Shown: positions 16,156 to 25,554, counted from the first letter of the stretch. The stretch is 64,000 nt of DNA from Haloarcula rara (GCF_029338235.1 NZ_CP119785.1:1488001-1552000); one strand, 5' to 3'. Made by a program: numbers and translations. Notes: a model not told the origin generated them from the letters alone.

Positions 16156-17961
16156 ATGGTCGACGGTAACTCCCGACGCTCGTACATCAAACTGCTCGCG
16201 GCGGGCGCTGGAACCGCGCTGGCGGGCTGTTCGTCGCTTGGCTCCCCCGAGGACCGGGACGACCCGACGCCCGACACGACGACCGAGACGCCGACTCCCG
16301 GCGACCCGTCGGTGGCAAAAATCGACGACTGGCAGTACGAGCCGGGCGAGACGGCCGGTGGCCACTCCCAGTCGTCGGGTGGCGGCCAGGCCACCGCGAC
16401 GAGCGCCCCGGCGCCCGCCAGCAGCGCGAGTGGCAGTACCGAGAGCATCGGGCTCTCGGCCGGCGGCGCGAAGGATATCGCTACGTTCCGCCGGAACGTC
16501 GAGGAGGGGTATCTCCCCCAGCCACAGAGTCTGGCCTACGAGGGGCTGTTCTACGACTACTACTTCGATACCGGCTCGGCGGGGAGCTGCTCGTCGACGT
16601 TCTGTCCGGCGTACTCGCCGGCCGTCACGCCCGACCCCCTGTCGGGCGAGACGGAGCGGTACTTCACCGTCGGGCTGCACTCCGGCATCGACGAGAGCGA
16701 GTTCGAGCGCAAGCAGCTGAACCTGGTCGTCGTCCTCGACATCTCCGGTTCGATGGGGAGTTCCTTCTCGGAGTACTACTACGACCGGTTCGGGAACCGC
16801 CACGAACCCGAGGGCGACACCGACACGGAGAAAATCGAGGTGGCCCGTCAGGCGCTCGTCGACCTCACCGAGCAGCTCCGCCCCGACGACCGGCTCGGCG
16901 TCGTTCTCTATGGCTCGGACGCGAGCCTGGCAAAGCCGCTCCGAGCGGTCGAGCGGACGGATATGGACGCGATTCGCGACCACATCAGGGAGGACATCGA
17001 GGCCGGGGGCGGGACAAATCTCGACGCCGGGCTGTCGACGGCGACCGACCAGCTCACGGAGTACAGCGACGCCGACCAGTCGACGACCGAGAACCGGATG
17101 CTCGTCCTGACCGACGCGATGCCGAACCTGGGACAGACCGACGACGACGGGCTGGCAGACCGGCTGGCCGACCACGCCGAAGACAACAACATCCACACGA
17201 CGTTCGTCGGGGTCGGCGTCGACTTCAACACCGAACTTGTCGACGAACTCACGGCTATCCGGGGGGCGAACTACTACGGCGTCCACTCGACCGAGGAGTT
17301 CACCGAGCGGCTCAGCGACGGGTTCAAATACATGGTGACGCCGCTGGTCTTCGACCTCTCCGTCGAGCTGGACGCCGACGGCTACGAGATAGCGCAGGTG
17401 TACGGCTCGACGGCGGCCGAGGCAGCGACCGGCGAGCTCATGCAGGTCAACACGCTGTTTGCGTCGCCAACGGAGGACGGGGGGACCCGGGGCGGGGTCG
17501 TACTGGTCCAGGTCGACCGGCAGTCGTCGGCGGGGACGATGGAGCTCAAAGCGAGCTGGGAGGACCGGACGGGAAGCGAGCACGAGACGACGAAGACTAT
17601 CACCTTCCCGTCGGGCTCGTCGTCGTTCGACACCACGGGCGTTCGGAAGGCCGTCCTGCTCTCGCGGTACGCCGACCTCCTGAAAAACTGGATGGCGACC
17701 GAACGGGACCTATCGCTCGAACCGGACGAAGACGGTGTCGCCGTCCCGCCCGACCCGTCGGCGCTGGGCGAGTGGGAACAGCGGTCCGAGCCGCTGACGC
17801 TCTCCGGGGACCACCGGGACCAGCTCGGCGAGTTCCGCGACCACTTCGCGACCGAGGCCGACGCCATCGGTGACGACGCGCTCAACACCGAACTCGAGAC
17901 GATAGACACGATTCTGGAGACGGCCGAAGACCCGTCGAGCGAGACGGACGACGGGACCTGA
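16156..17961 (+). CDS. Tat-exported VWA-domain lipoprotein
   Basis: 601 aa. RRSYIKLLAAGAGTALAGC is a Tat signal with a lipobox (Cys near 25). A Ser/Thr/Pro/Gly-rich spacer (26-105) precedes a YfbK-like region (TFRRNVEEGYLPQPQSL). The von Willebrand A domain starts near residue 190 with MIDAS DISGSMGSS, later GGGTNLDAG and LVLTDAMPNLG. A C-terminal beta-rich and helical region (about 400-600) follows. It would sit on the cell surface and bind a partner through a metal. Partner unknown; the neighbours give no clue. Confidence 0.83.
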   Translation: MVDGNSRRSYIKLLAAGAGTALAGCSSLGSPEDRDDPTPDTTTETPTPGDPSVAKIDDWQYEPGETAGGHSQSSGGGQATATSAPAPASSASGSTESIGLSAGGAKDIATFRRNVEEGYLPQPQSLAYEGLFYDYYFDTGSAGSCSSTFCPAYSPAVTPDPLSGETERYFTVGLHSGIDESEFERKQLNLVVVLDISGSMGSSFSEYYYDRFGNRHEPEGDTDTEKIEVARQALVDLTEQLRPDDRLGVVLYGSDASLAKPLRAVERTDMDAIRDHIREDIEAGGGTNLDAGLSTATDQLTEYSDADQSTTENRMLVLTDAMPNLGQTDDDGLADRLADHAEDNNIHTTFVGVGVDFNTELVDELTAIRGANYYGVHSTEEFTERLSDGFKYMVTPLVFDLSVELDADGYEIAQVYGSTAAEAATGELMQVNTLFASPTEDGGTRGGVVLVQVDRQSSAGTMELKASWEDRTGSEHETTKTITFPSGSSSFDTTGVRKAVLLSRYADLLKNWMATERDLSLEPDEDGVAVPPDPSALGEWEQRSEPLTLSGDHRDQLGEFRDHFATEADAIGDDALNTELETIDTILETAEDPSSETDDGT

Positions 17962-18009
17962 CTCCGCTCTCGCCGCCGGGCTTATACCTCCGCCACGGCC
18001 AGTCAGCGT

Positions 18010-19338
18010 ATGTCGGATACCGCCCGCAGACGCGGGCTCGCCATCGTACTGGCCGTGGTCTTTCTGGACCTGCTTGGCTTCGGTATCATCGTCCCCATCC
18101 TCCCCTACTACACGCGTTCGTTCCCCGGCGGGACGGAGTTCGTCATCGGCCTGCTGGCGGCCTCCTACTCGGCGATGCAGTTCGTCTTCGCGCCGCTTTT
18201 GGGGTCTGTGTCGGACCGCGTCGGCCGGCGTCCGGTGCTGGTGCTCTCCCTGGTGGGCTCGGTCGTCGCCTGGACCCTCTTCGGGCTGGCCGACGCGCTG
18301 TGGCTCCTCTTTGCCGCCCGGATGCTGGCCGGCGCGATGGGCGGGAACCTCTCGACGGCCCAGGCGTACGTCGCCGACGTGACGCCGCCCGAGAAGCGGG
18401 CCGCGGCGCTTGGCTACATCGGCGCCGCCTTCGGGCTCGGATTCATCTTCGGGCCCGGTATCGGCGCCGTGTTGAGCTTCGACGCGACCATCGCCGCCGT
18501 CGACGCCGTGGCGCCCGCGGCGATACCCATCACTCGCTTTTCCCTGCCGAGCTTCGCGGCCGCCCTCTTCAGCCTCTGTGGCGTCGTCGTCGCACTCCTG
18601 TTCCTGCCCGAGTCGCGGACGCCCGACCGTGACACCGGGGCCGGCCGCGTCGACCGCCCGTCGGCCATCGCCCAGCTCCGGGCCGCCGTCACCACCGCCG
18701 GGCTGCGGGAGCTGCTCACCGCCTTCTTCCTCGTCTCCTTCGCGTTCTCGGGCGTGACAGTCATGTTCATCCCCTACGTCGCCGACGTCTACGGCTACAC
18801 GGCGACCCAGAGCGCGCTCCTGTTGACCTACATCGGCCTGCTCGCCGTCCTCACCCAGGGGGTGCTCATCGGCCGCCTGACCGCCCGCTACGGCCCGGTG
18901 CCTCTCGCCGTCGCGGGCGCGGCGGCGCTCGCCACCGCTGTGGGGGCACTCCCCTTCTCCCGGTCGCTCGGGTGGGTGCTGCCGGACCTCTCCGGGCTCG
19001 TCCCCCTTCTCACGCCGGACCTGCTGGGCCTGCTGGCGATACTCACGCTGTTGCCGGTCGGCAACGGTATCCTCTCGGTGACGCTGACGGCGCTGGTCTC
19101 ACAGCGGGCCAGCGCGGACCTGCAGGGCAGCGCCTTCGGCGTCACGCAGGGGGCGGGCAGTCTCGCCCGGGCGGTCGGTCCGCCGGTGATGGGCGGGCTC
19201 TACGCCGCCGTCGGCTTCTGGGCCCCGTTCGTCGTCGGGGGACTGCTCCTGCTCCCGGTCGTCGCCCTCGTCGCCCGGCTGGGCCCAACGGAGCAGCCGC
19301 CCGAGGCTCGGCCGGCCGACCCCGGCCACGCTAGATAG
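18010..19338 (+). CDS. MFS drug/proton antiporter (DHA1 type)
   Basis: 442 aa, 12 predicted membrane helices. Motif A in loop 2-3 reads LGSVSDRVGRRPVL (about 60-73), typical of the TetA/DHA1 group; FLDLLGFGIIVPILPYY in helix 1 is also characteristic. It likely exports a small hydrophobic compound at the cell membrane. Substrate is not determinable. Free-standing gene, 48 bp after the VWA gene stop. Confidence 0.84.
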   Translation: MSDTARRRGLAIVLAVVFLDLLGFGIIVPILPYYTRSFPGGTEFVIGLLAASYSAMQFVFAPLLGSVSDRVGRRPVLVLSLVGSVVAWTLFGLADALWLLFAARMLAGAMGGNLSTAQAYVADVTPPEKRAAALGYIGAAFGLGFIFGPGIGAVLSFDATIAAVDAVAPAAIPITRFSLPSFAAALFSLCGVVVALLFLPESRTPDRDTGAGRVDRPSAIAQLRAAVTTAGLRELLTAFFLVSFAFSGVTVMFIPYVADVYGYTATQSALLLTYIGLLAVLTQGVLIGRLTARYGPVPLAVAGAAALATAVGALPFSRSLGWVLPDLSGLVPLLTPDLLGLLAILTLLPVGNGILSVTLTALVSQRASADLQGSAFGVTQGAGSLARAVGPPVMGGLYAAVGFWAPFVVGGLLLLPVVALVARLGPTEQPPEARPADPGHAR

Positions 19339-19375
19339 GCACGCCGTTGATACGTGTCAGATTCCAAGAGACTGT

Positions 19376-19855
19376 ATGGACGACGAGGAGGCCGACCCGG
19401 TCGGCGGGTCGCTCCCGATGGGTGACTCACTCGACGAGCGGGTCCTGGCAGCCAGTGAGGAACTCATCCGCTACGTCGAGGTCATCGCCGCGCTGGTCAT
19501 CGTGTTGCTGTTTGCCATCGGCGTGTTCGACCTCGGGCTCCAGATATTCAGGAGCGCTCTCTCTGGGCGTATCACCGACCCGCTGGTCGTCGTCGGCTTC
19601 ATCGACACCGCCCTGCTCCTGTTTATCATCGTCGAGGTGTACCAGACCGTCGTCGCCTACACCCAGGAGAGCGAGACCCGCCGCATCGTCCGGCTGGTCA
19701 TCTACACGGGCGTCATCGCGATGGTCCGGAAGGCCATCATCTTCCGGACCGGCGAGTACGCCGACGAGGGGGCGGCGCTGATGGCCGCCGGCTCGTACAC
19801 CCTGCTCATCGTCGGGCTCGCCGTGTTGCTCGTCGTGGAACGTCGCACCAACTAG
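19376..19855 (+). CDS. PsiE-like membrane protein
   Basis: 159 aa with four hydrophobic segments (about 37-60, 70-95, 105-125, 135-152) and the charged loop RIVRLVIYTGVIAMVRKAIIF typical of phosphate-starvation-inducible PsiE proteins. The N-terminal 30 residues are acidic and cytoplasmic. Biochemical role is unknown in the family. No Pho-type regulatory site is visible. Confidence 0.75.
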   Translation: MDDEEADPVGGSLPMGDSLDERVLAASEELIRYVEVIAALVIVLLFAIGVFDLGLQIFRSALSGRITDPLVVVGFIDTALLLFIIVEVYQTVVAYTQESETRRIVRLVIYTGVIAMVRKAIIFRTGEYADEGAALMAAGSYTLLIVGLAVLLVVERRTN

Positions 19856-19913
19856 TACGAGAAACTGTCCCACGCCCGAAGACAGTTAAAGGCCGCTGGC
19901 ATACCACCGACCA

Positions 19914-21014
19914 ATGCTGCTGGTGCTGTGCGTGGACCTGGACGACGACCTCGGGCGCAAGACCGACGTGGAGACGCCCGTCGTCGGCCGCGACAACGTC
20001 GTCGACGCAGCCGTCGCGCTGGCCAGCGCGGACCCGGAGGACTCTGACGTGAACGTCCTCTTCGAGGGGGTCCACATCGCCGACGAGATCGACGACGAAC
20101 CCGTCGAGGTCGCGGCGGTCACGGGCGTCGACGCCGGCGACGTGGCCGCCAACCGTGCCGTCGGCGAGGAGGTCGACACAGTGCTTGCGTCACTGTCCGC
20201 GAGCGAGGACGTCCGGGCCATCGTCGTCACCGACGGCGCCCAGGACGAGTCCGTCGTGCCGGTCATCCGCTCGCGTATCCGCATCGACGGGGTCCGCCGC
20301 GTCGTCGTTCGGCAGGCACAGGACCTCGAATCGATGTACTACACCATCAAACAGGTGCTCAACGACCCCGAGACGCGGGGGACGATTCTCGTCCCGCTGG
20401 GCATCCTCTTGCTCATCTACCCGATGACGATCGCGGTCGAGTCGCTGGGCTATCCGGGGTCGGCGCTGGGTATCATCTCCGGACTGCTGGGGCTGTACGT
20501 CCTCGGCCGTGGGCTCGGCGTCGAGCGCATCCTCGACGAGGCCGTCGACCGCGCCACCTCCGGCTTCTACGGCGGCCGCATCACCATCATCACCTACGTC
20601 GTCGCCGCGGCCCTGCTGGCCATCGGTGGGCTCAGCGGTGTCACCGCCTACGAGAATCAGCCCAAACCCCTCTCGGCCGTCGAGGTGCTGGCGGCCCTGG
20701 TCTACGGCGCAGTCCAGTGGTTCGCCGCCGCCGGCATCACCTCCAGCCTTGGTCGGGTCACCGACGAGTACCTCAACGGGAGCTTCGAGTGGCGCTACCT
20801 CAATGCGCCCTTTTACGTGCTGGCCATCGGCGGCGTCCTCCACGGACTCAGCGCCTTCTTTCTCGGTAGCCGCACCCTGGAGTATCTCGCCGTCGTCCTC
20901 ACCGGCGGGACGCTGCTGGGACTGGCGAGTACGCTCGCCTTCGCCATCGCCGAGTCCCGCCTCGACGGCGCCGAGCGCCACAACCAAGGCCCCGGCGGCC
21001 CCTCCTCGGAGTAA
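19914..21014 (+). CDS. DUF373 family membrane protein
   Basis: 366 aa. The N-terminal soluble part (1-150) begins MLLVLCVDLDDDLGRK and contains TPVVGRDNVVDAAVALASADPEDSD, the conserved DUF373 core, followed by seven or more membrane helices (about 160-350). Archaea-specific family of unknown function. The stop overlaps the next ATG by one base, so the downstream unknown gene and the GT2 are likely co-translated. Confidence 0.82.
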   Translation: MLLVLCVDLDDDLGRKTDVETPVVGRDNVVDAAVALASADPEDSDVNVLFEGVHIADEIDDEPVEVAAVTGVDAGDVAANRAVGEEVDTVLASLSASEDVRAIVVTDGAQDESVVPVIRSRIRIDGVRRVVVRQAQDLESMYYTIKQVLNDPETRGTILVPLGILLLIYPMTIAVESLGYPGSALGIISGLLGLYVLGRGLGVERILDEAVDRATSGFYGGRITIITYVVAAALLAIGGLSGVTAYENQPKPLSAVEVLAALVYGAVQWFAAAGITSSLGRVTDEYLNGSFEWRYLNAPFYVLAIGGVLHGLSAFFLGSRTLEYLAVVLTGGTLLGLASTLAFAIAESRLDGAERHNQGPGGPSSE

Positions 21015-21310
21015 TGTACGTCTCCCGAGCCGTCCGAAGTATCCGCGCCGAGCCCATCGAGGGCGAGTCGGTCGCGCTGGCGCTGACAACGGCCGACGAT
21101 ACGGACCCGGACGCCGTCGCCGCGGCCGCCGAAGCCGCCGGCGCCACCGTCGAACGCCGCCTCCAGTTCGACGACCTCTCCGTCTCGGTCCCCCAAGAGG
21201 GCGTCGCCGACGTCTGTGCCATCGACGGGGTAGACGCCGTCGAGACGACCGATACCATCGCTATCACGACCGCCGACGCCACCGACGAGGATGTCGAGTT
21301 CGACGGGTGA
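21014..21310 (+). CDS. 98-aa acidic protein, unknown
   Basis: The frame begins MYVSRAVRSIRAEPIEGESV and has an alternating strand/helix pattern (AAAEAAGATVERRLQFDDLSV, VADVCAIDGVDAVETTD), suggesting a small ferredoxin-like fold. It overlaps DUF373 by 1 nt and the glycosyltransferase by 20 nt, so it is almost certainly translated with them. I do not recognise the family. Confidence 0.65.
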   Translation: MYVSRAVRSIRAEPIEGESVALALTTADDTDPDAVAAAAEAAGATVERRLQFDDLSVSVPQEGVADVCAIDGVDAVETTDTIAITTADATDEDVEFDG

Positions 21311-21974
21311 CCCCACGGTCAGTTTCGTCGTGCCCGCCAGGAACGAGGCCGACTATCTCCCCGCGACGCTGTCCTCGATTCGGTCGGCGGCGGCGTCGGT
21401 CGACCACGAGTGTCTGGTCGTCGACGGCGATAGCGACGACGCCACCCGAGCTATCGCTCGCGACCACGGCGCTCGCGTCCTCACCGGCCCGGCGACGGGC
21501 CAGGGCGACGCCAGACACCGCGGCGCCCGCCACGCCAGTGGCCGGTGGCTCGCCTTCGTCGACGCCGACACCCGCCTGCGACCCGACTACGTCGAGGCTT
21601 TGCTCGCGTTCGTCCGCGACCGGGACCTCGCCGGGGCCAACAGCCGCTGTCGCGTCACCGGCGGCTGGCGCACTGTTCCGTTCGAATGCCTCTTCAACCA
21701 CGGGTTACCCGGACTGTCGCCGCCGCCGTTCCCGGGGTTCAACGTCTTCGTCTCCCGGCCGGCGTACTTCGACGTGGGAGGGTTCGCGAGCGGCCCCAAC
21801 GAGGACGTGACCTTCAGCCACCGACTGGGCCGGGCCTACGACACCGCCACCTGTCCCCGTGTTCTCGTCGAGACCTCCGGCCGGCGGATGACGGGCGACG
21901 GAATCTGCCGCACGGTCGCCCACTACACGAGACTCGAGTATCGGCGCCTGCGCGCCGCCGAAAGCCGTAACTGA
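21291..21974 (+). CDS. Glycosyltransferase family 2
   Basis: 227 aa. GT-A fold: VSFVVPARNEADYLPATLSSI (residues 10-30), a DGDSDD stretch, and the metal-binding DXD in AFVDADTRLRPDY (about 90). GFNVFVSRPAYFDVGGF and GPNEDVTFSHRLGR are the acceptor-side motifs. It has no membrane anchor. It would transfer a sugar from a nucleotide or dolichol-phosphate donor. Last gene of the DUF373 overlapping trio. Confidence 0.85.
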   Translation: MSSSTGDPTVSFVVPARNEADYLPATLSSIRSAAASVDHECLVVDGDSDDATRAIARDHGARVLTGPATGQGDARHRGARHASGRWLAFVDADTRLRPDYVEALLAFVRDRDLAGANSRCRVTGGWRTVPFECLFNHGLPGLSPPPFPGFNVFVSRPAYFDVGGFASGPNEDVTFSHRLGRAYDTATCPRVLVETSGRRMTGDGICRTVAHYTRLEYRRLRAAESRN

Positions 21975-21975
21975 C

Positions 21976-21986
21976 TCGTAATACTT
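21976..21986 (+). promoter_or_regulatory. TATA-like box of the histidine kinase gene
   Basis: CGTAATACTT is centred about 22-25 bp upstream of ATG 22002, in a 27-bp gap after the glycosyltransferase stop. It fits a leaderless transcript. Confidence 0.45.
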
Positions 21987-22001
21987 GCAGTATAATGGAG
22001 T

Positions 22002-23771
22002 ATGAGCGCGCTCACCCATCCCGTCGTCGTCCTCGGGATGCTCTCGACAGCGCTCGCGCTGCTCATCGCGGGGGTGGCCTGGCAACAGCGAGCGACGCGG
22101 GGCGCGCGGACCTACACACTCTTGATGGTCACACTGGCCGTGTGGTCGTCACTGTACGTCGGGCAGTTGCTCCCGCCGACGGTGGCCGGCAAGCGCCCGT
22201 GGTTCGTCGCCCGGCACGCGATGAGCCCGCTGTTCGCGATGGCGTTCTGGGTGTTCGCCGCCCAGTACACCGACCGCCGGGAACTGCTCGACCGCCGGCT
22301 TCTGGTCCCGCTCGTCGGCGTCGGCGTCGCGTTCGTCGCGCTGGTGCTCCTCAACCCCGGCGAGCTGTACTGGTCGGCGCTCGCGCTCGACTCCATGGGC
22401 GAGCTCCGTCTGCTCGAACTCACGCTTGGCCCGCTGTTCTGGCTCAACTGCGTCTACATCTTCGGCGTCGTCGGCGTCGCCCACGTCGTCATCGTCTCCA
22501 CGTGGAAACGCACCTTCGCCAGCTACCGGCCCCAGCTGCTCGTGATGACGGTCGTCGGCTCCATCGAGTTCGGCCTCTCCGTGCTCTTTCTCTCGGAACA
22601 CACGACGTTGCTCCCGGCGCTAAACCCCTGGCCTAACGTCCAGCTCATCACCTACGGCGCGACCATCGCCGCCATCCCCATCGGCTGGTCGTACGTCAAC
22701 GACTTCTTCTTCGACATCCAGCCCCTGGCCCGGCAGGCCGTCATCGAGAGCATGGACGACGCCGTCTACATCGTCGACCGTGAGGGGACGATTCGGTACA
22801 CGAACCCGCCGGGGAACCGGCTGCTGGGCCGGCCCCCCGACGCCGACGCCCCGACCGAACCCGTCGAGGCGGCCTTTGCCGCCCGGCCGACGCTGTTGTC
22901 CTGCTACGAGCAGTCCGTCGCCGGCGCCCCGGTCGCCGACGACACCATCCTCGCCTGCGAGATAGACGGCGACCAGCGCTTCTACGACATCGGCGTCTCG
23001 ACGATAGAAAACTCCACGGGGGAGGACGCCGGGGTCGTCGTCGTCGCCCGCGACATCACCGAGGAACGCCGCCAGCGCGGCCAGCTCCAGGTCCGCACCG
23101 CCCAGCTCGAACGCCAGAACGAACGCCTAGAGGAGTTCGGCCAGTTCGTCTCTCACGACCTGCGCAACCCTATCCAGGTCGCCTCGGGCTACCTCGAACT
23201 CGCCCGCGAGACGGAGGACCTCTCCCGGCTCGACGACGTCGACCGCGCCATCCGCCGGATGAGCGAGATGGTCGAGGAGCTGCGCGAGCTGACCACCGTC
23301 GACCGCGACAGCCTCGACGCGGACCGCGTCAACGTCGCCAGCGCCGCCCACACCGCCTGGGCCCACGTCGACACCGGCGGCGCCGCCCTGCAGGTCCCCG
23401 AGAACGCCATCATTCTCGCCGACATCGACTACCTGCTCCACGTCTTCGAGAACCTTTTTCGAAACGCGATAGAACACGGACGTCCCGACGAGGCCGAAGC
23501 GATGCTGGGCGATGGCGGCGGTCTCACTGTCACCGTCGGCCCGCTCGAGGGCGGCGGATTCTTCGTCGAAGACGACGGCGTCGGCATCCCCGAAAACGAA
23601 CGCGACGCCGTCCTCGACCACGGCTACACCACTACCGACGAGGGCACCGGCCTCGGGATGTCCATCGTCCGCACCATCGCCGACGCCCACGAGTGGACGG
23701 TCTCCGTAACGGAGAGCGACGCCGGCGGGGCGCGGTTCGAGTTCCGGAACGTGGACCGGCCCGGGGAGTGA
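22002..23771 (+). CDS. Membrane PAS histidine kinase
   Basis: 589 aa. Residues 1-235 hold seven membrane helices (histidine-kinase N-terminal 7TM type). A PAS domain follows (about 245-350: MDDAVYIVDREGTIRYTNPP), a short coiled coil (365-380), HisKA with H-box FVSHDLRNPIQVASGY (His about 384), and HATPase_c with N-box NLFRNAIEHG, G1 DDGVGIPE and G2 GTGLGMSI. It senses a membrane or intracellular signal and phosphorylates an unlinked response regulator; none is adjacent. Confidence 0.88.
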   Translation: MSALTHPVVVLGMLSTALALLIAGVAWQQRATRGARTYTLLMVTLAVWSSLYVGQLLPPTVAGKRPWFVARHAMSPLFAMAFWVFAAQYTDRRELLDRRLLVPLVGVGVAFVALVLLNPGELYWSALALDSMGELRLLELTLGPLFWLNCVYIFGVVGVAHVVIVSTWKRTFASYRPQLLVMTVVGSIEFGLSVLFLSEHTTLLPALNPWPNVQLITYGATIAAIPIGWSYVNDFFFDIQPLARQAVIESMDDAVYIVDREGTIRYTNPPGNRLLGRPPDADAPTEPVEAAFAARPTLLSCYEQSVAGAPVADDTILACEIDGDQRFYDIGVSTIENSTGEDAGVVVVARDITEERRQRGQLQVRTAQLERQNERLEEFGQFVSHDLRNPIQVASGYLELARETEDLSRLDDVDRAIRRMSEMVEELRELTTVDRDSLDADRVNVASAAHTAWAHVDTGGAALQVPENAIILADIDYLLHVFENLFRNAIEHGRPDEAEAMLGDGGGLTVTVGPLEGGGFFVEDDGVGIPENERDAVLDHGYTTTDEGTGLGMSIVRTIADAHEWTVSVTESDAGGARFEFRNVDRPGE

Positions 23772-23805
23772 GGGGTCGTGGTTGTGTACGGTGCCGCGGG
23801 TGTGA

Positions 23806-24066
23806 ACAGCCAGAAAGCCCCCGGACTCTCGACTACTGCGACTCGCTGCGCGCTTCGCTCACTTCGTTCGCTCCAGTGCTTGCGTCGTCTCGAACGTCGA
23901 GAGTCCGGCCCCTTTCAGTCCCACCCAGTGCTGTTTGACCAACCGGCTACGGGTGGACTGAAAGGGGCGGGCTGCTACACGAAGGCGGGCAACGTAAGCA
24001 CGCGAACGGAGTGAGCGCGCGCAGCGAGCCCCCCGAGTGTAGCAGCCCGGGGCTTTCTGGCTGTTA
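23806..24066. repeat. Compound family A repeat: two hairpins head to head
   Basis: First unit: CAGAAAGCCCCCGGACTCTC at 23811 pairs with the run ending at 23917 (TCGAGAGTCCGG then CCCCTTTCA). Second unit, opposite orientation: GACTGAAAGGGGCGGGCTG from 23956 pairs with the right end (GTGTAGCAGCCCGGGGCTTTC, to 24066). The outer ends (ACAGCCAGAAAGCCC and GGGCTTTCTGGCTGTT) are also inverted repeats, so the whole is a nested palindrome. It fills most of the gap between the histidine kinase and tRNA-Arg. Confidence 0.65.
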
Positions 24067-24182
24067 GTATCGGCCGCTGTCGAGGCGCAGGCAACCCGCG
24101 ATATTCGCACTGGAGAATTACTGCCCACCGTAGCCGTCCGATTCGCACGGTTTTTGACGGTGCCCTGTTTTATCCCCGATGA

Positions 24183-24257
24183 GGGCACGTAGCTCAGCCC
24201 GGATAGAGCGTCGGACTTCTAATCCGACGGTCGTGGGTTCGAATCCCACCGTGCCCG
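24183..24257 (+). tRNA. tRNA-Arg (anticodon TCT)
   Basis: Full cloverleaf: acceptor GGGCACG pairs with CGTGCCC (24250-24256), G discriminator at 24257; D arm GCTC...GAGC; anticodon stem TCGGA (24211-24215)/TCCGA (24223-24227) with loop CTTCTAA and anticodon TCT at 24218-24220; T arm GTGGG-TTCGAAT-CCCAC. No intron; CCA is not encoded. It decodes AGA. The following 24258-24485 has no gene I can support, though a T-loop-like GTGGATTCGAACC lies at about 24320. Confidence 0.97.
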
Positions 24258-24485
24258 CTTCTGCGAGGAGCACGAGACGTGACCAACGGGAACGTCTCGC
24301 CCGCGACGAGCGAAGCGGCCAGTGGATTCGAACCCTGAAAGCCGCACCCCGGTCGGATACAACGGTGGCATCCGCTCACCGAGGTCCCTGTGCGAACACC
24401 ACTGTGTCCGCACTGACGCGTCGATTACGTCGACAACCTGCCTACGGCGGCTATGATATGCCAGTCACGTCACGGCAGGTCGTGT

Positions 24486-25544
24486 TCAGGTGTTGTCGAT
24501 GACGGTTTCCTGGTACAGTACATCGTTACTGGTGCCTTCTATGATCGCCATTCGAATCTTGACGACCTCTACATCGGAGTTATCGGAATCTATTATGGCC
24601 TCCATTCTGTCGCCCGAACTGAAGTCCTCGTCAGAGCCGGTAAAGGCCGTGTACGTGCCCGACGCGCCTCCGACCTTGTGGAACGACGGGTCACCATCAA
24701 CCGCCGCACTATAGAGGAACGAATCTACTTTGGCCCGTTCTTGGAACACTTCACTGTCGGTCGTGCCGGTCGAAGTGTCTTCTAGCGTATATTCGAGACT
24801 GATGTAATTGTCGTAGCCGTCGAAGCTCCCACTGGTGACCTCCATGGTGAGCTTTGACGGGGCGCTCGTACTGTTCACACTGTTGCTGATGGCCAGGCTG
24901 CCGTCACCATCGCCGTCGCCGTCGCCATCGCCGTCGCCATCGCCGTCGCCGTCACCATCGTCGTCACCGTCACCGTCGCCATCACCGTCGCCGCCACTGC
25001 TTGCGGAGAGTTGACTGCTATAGGTGTCGGAGTAGAGTACCTGTGAGGAGTCGTCGGACGTAGACCGGACGACACTCGTGTCGTAGCCGGCGATTTCGAT
25101 GTCGCTCTCTCCGCCGCTGAGTGAGACTTTGAACGAGTCCCCTGCGGTCACTTCGTCCCCGTCGATGCTGGGCGTGTACTCGACGTCAACATCCGTGCCG
25201 TCGACGGTGACTGTCTTGGTCTTGCTCCCGTCGAGCGACGTCGAGAAACTCGTTGTTTTACTGGCTCCGCTGGCCGTGTCCGCGACGGTCACCTCGACCT
25301 CCATTTTCGCGTCACTGGGGTCGAACGATTTCCCGCCGTCGATACTGAACGTGACTTGCTGGTCGTCGACCGTCGAATCGACAGCTGGTGCGGGTGAGCT
25401 TTCCTGTTGCTTATCCCCGAATCCGAGCGCGAAGGCTCCGACACCCGCCGCCAGTACGACCGATATGGCGACCAGCAGTATCACGCCGATAACTGGACTC
25501 ACCCCCCTTTCATTCTCACTCACGAAATTAATATTGCTTTTCAT
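24486..25544 (-). CDS. Archaeal type IV pilin-like protein with (Gly-Asp)n tract
   Basis: 352 aa from ATG 25544. Begins with a short basic leader, then ENERGVSPVIGVILLVAISV, the class III signal of archaeal pilins: cleavage before the hydrophobic stretch is expected after GV or RG by PibD. The remaining 310 residues are Ser/Thr/Asp-rich beta structure, split near residues 185-215 by a run of Gly-Asp repeats. It is likely assembled into, or anchored as, a surface filament. Unusually long for a haloarchaeal PilA. A second possible start is GTG at 25523. Confidence 0.8.
   Translation of the reverse strand: MKSNINFVSENERGVSPVIGVILLVAISVVLAAGVGAFALGFGDKQQESSPAPAVDSTVDDQQVTFSIDGGKSFDPSDAKMEVEVTVADTASGASKTTSFSTSLDGSKTKTVTVDGTDVDVEYTPSIDGDEVTAGDSFKVSLSGGESDIEIAGYDTSVVRSTSDDSSQVLYSDTYSSQLSASSGGDGDGDGDGDDDGDGDGDGDGDGDGDGDGDGSLAISNSVNSTSAPSKLTMEVTSGSFDGYDNYISLEYTLEDTSTGTTDSEVFQERAKVDSFLYSAAVDGDPSFHKVGGASGTYTAFTGSDEDFSSGDRMEAIIDSDNSDVEVVKIRMAIIEGTSNDVLYQETVIDNT
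24901..24993 (-). repeat. Hexanucleotide tandem repeat encoding (Gly-Asp)n
   Basis: About 15 units of GGYGAY (plus-strand RTCRCC) encode alternating Gly-Asp in the pilin-like protein, with one GAC-GAC slip. The pure hexamer periodicity makes length change by slippage likely. It separates the two beta-rich halves of the protein, acting as a flexible acidic, possibly Ca-binding, spacer. Confidence 0.8.
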
Positions 25545-25554
25545 TACTATGCAA

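Noticed and set aside
24194-24413. Minus-strand frames with WDSNPRPSD-like ends overlapping tRNA-Arg
   Set aside because: These are the well-known false proteins produced by translating tRNA genes antisense.
24901-24993. Possible CRISPR array
   Set aside because: Short 6-bp units without spacers and inside a frame coding for Gly-Asp; no cas gene in the window.
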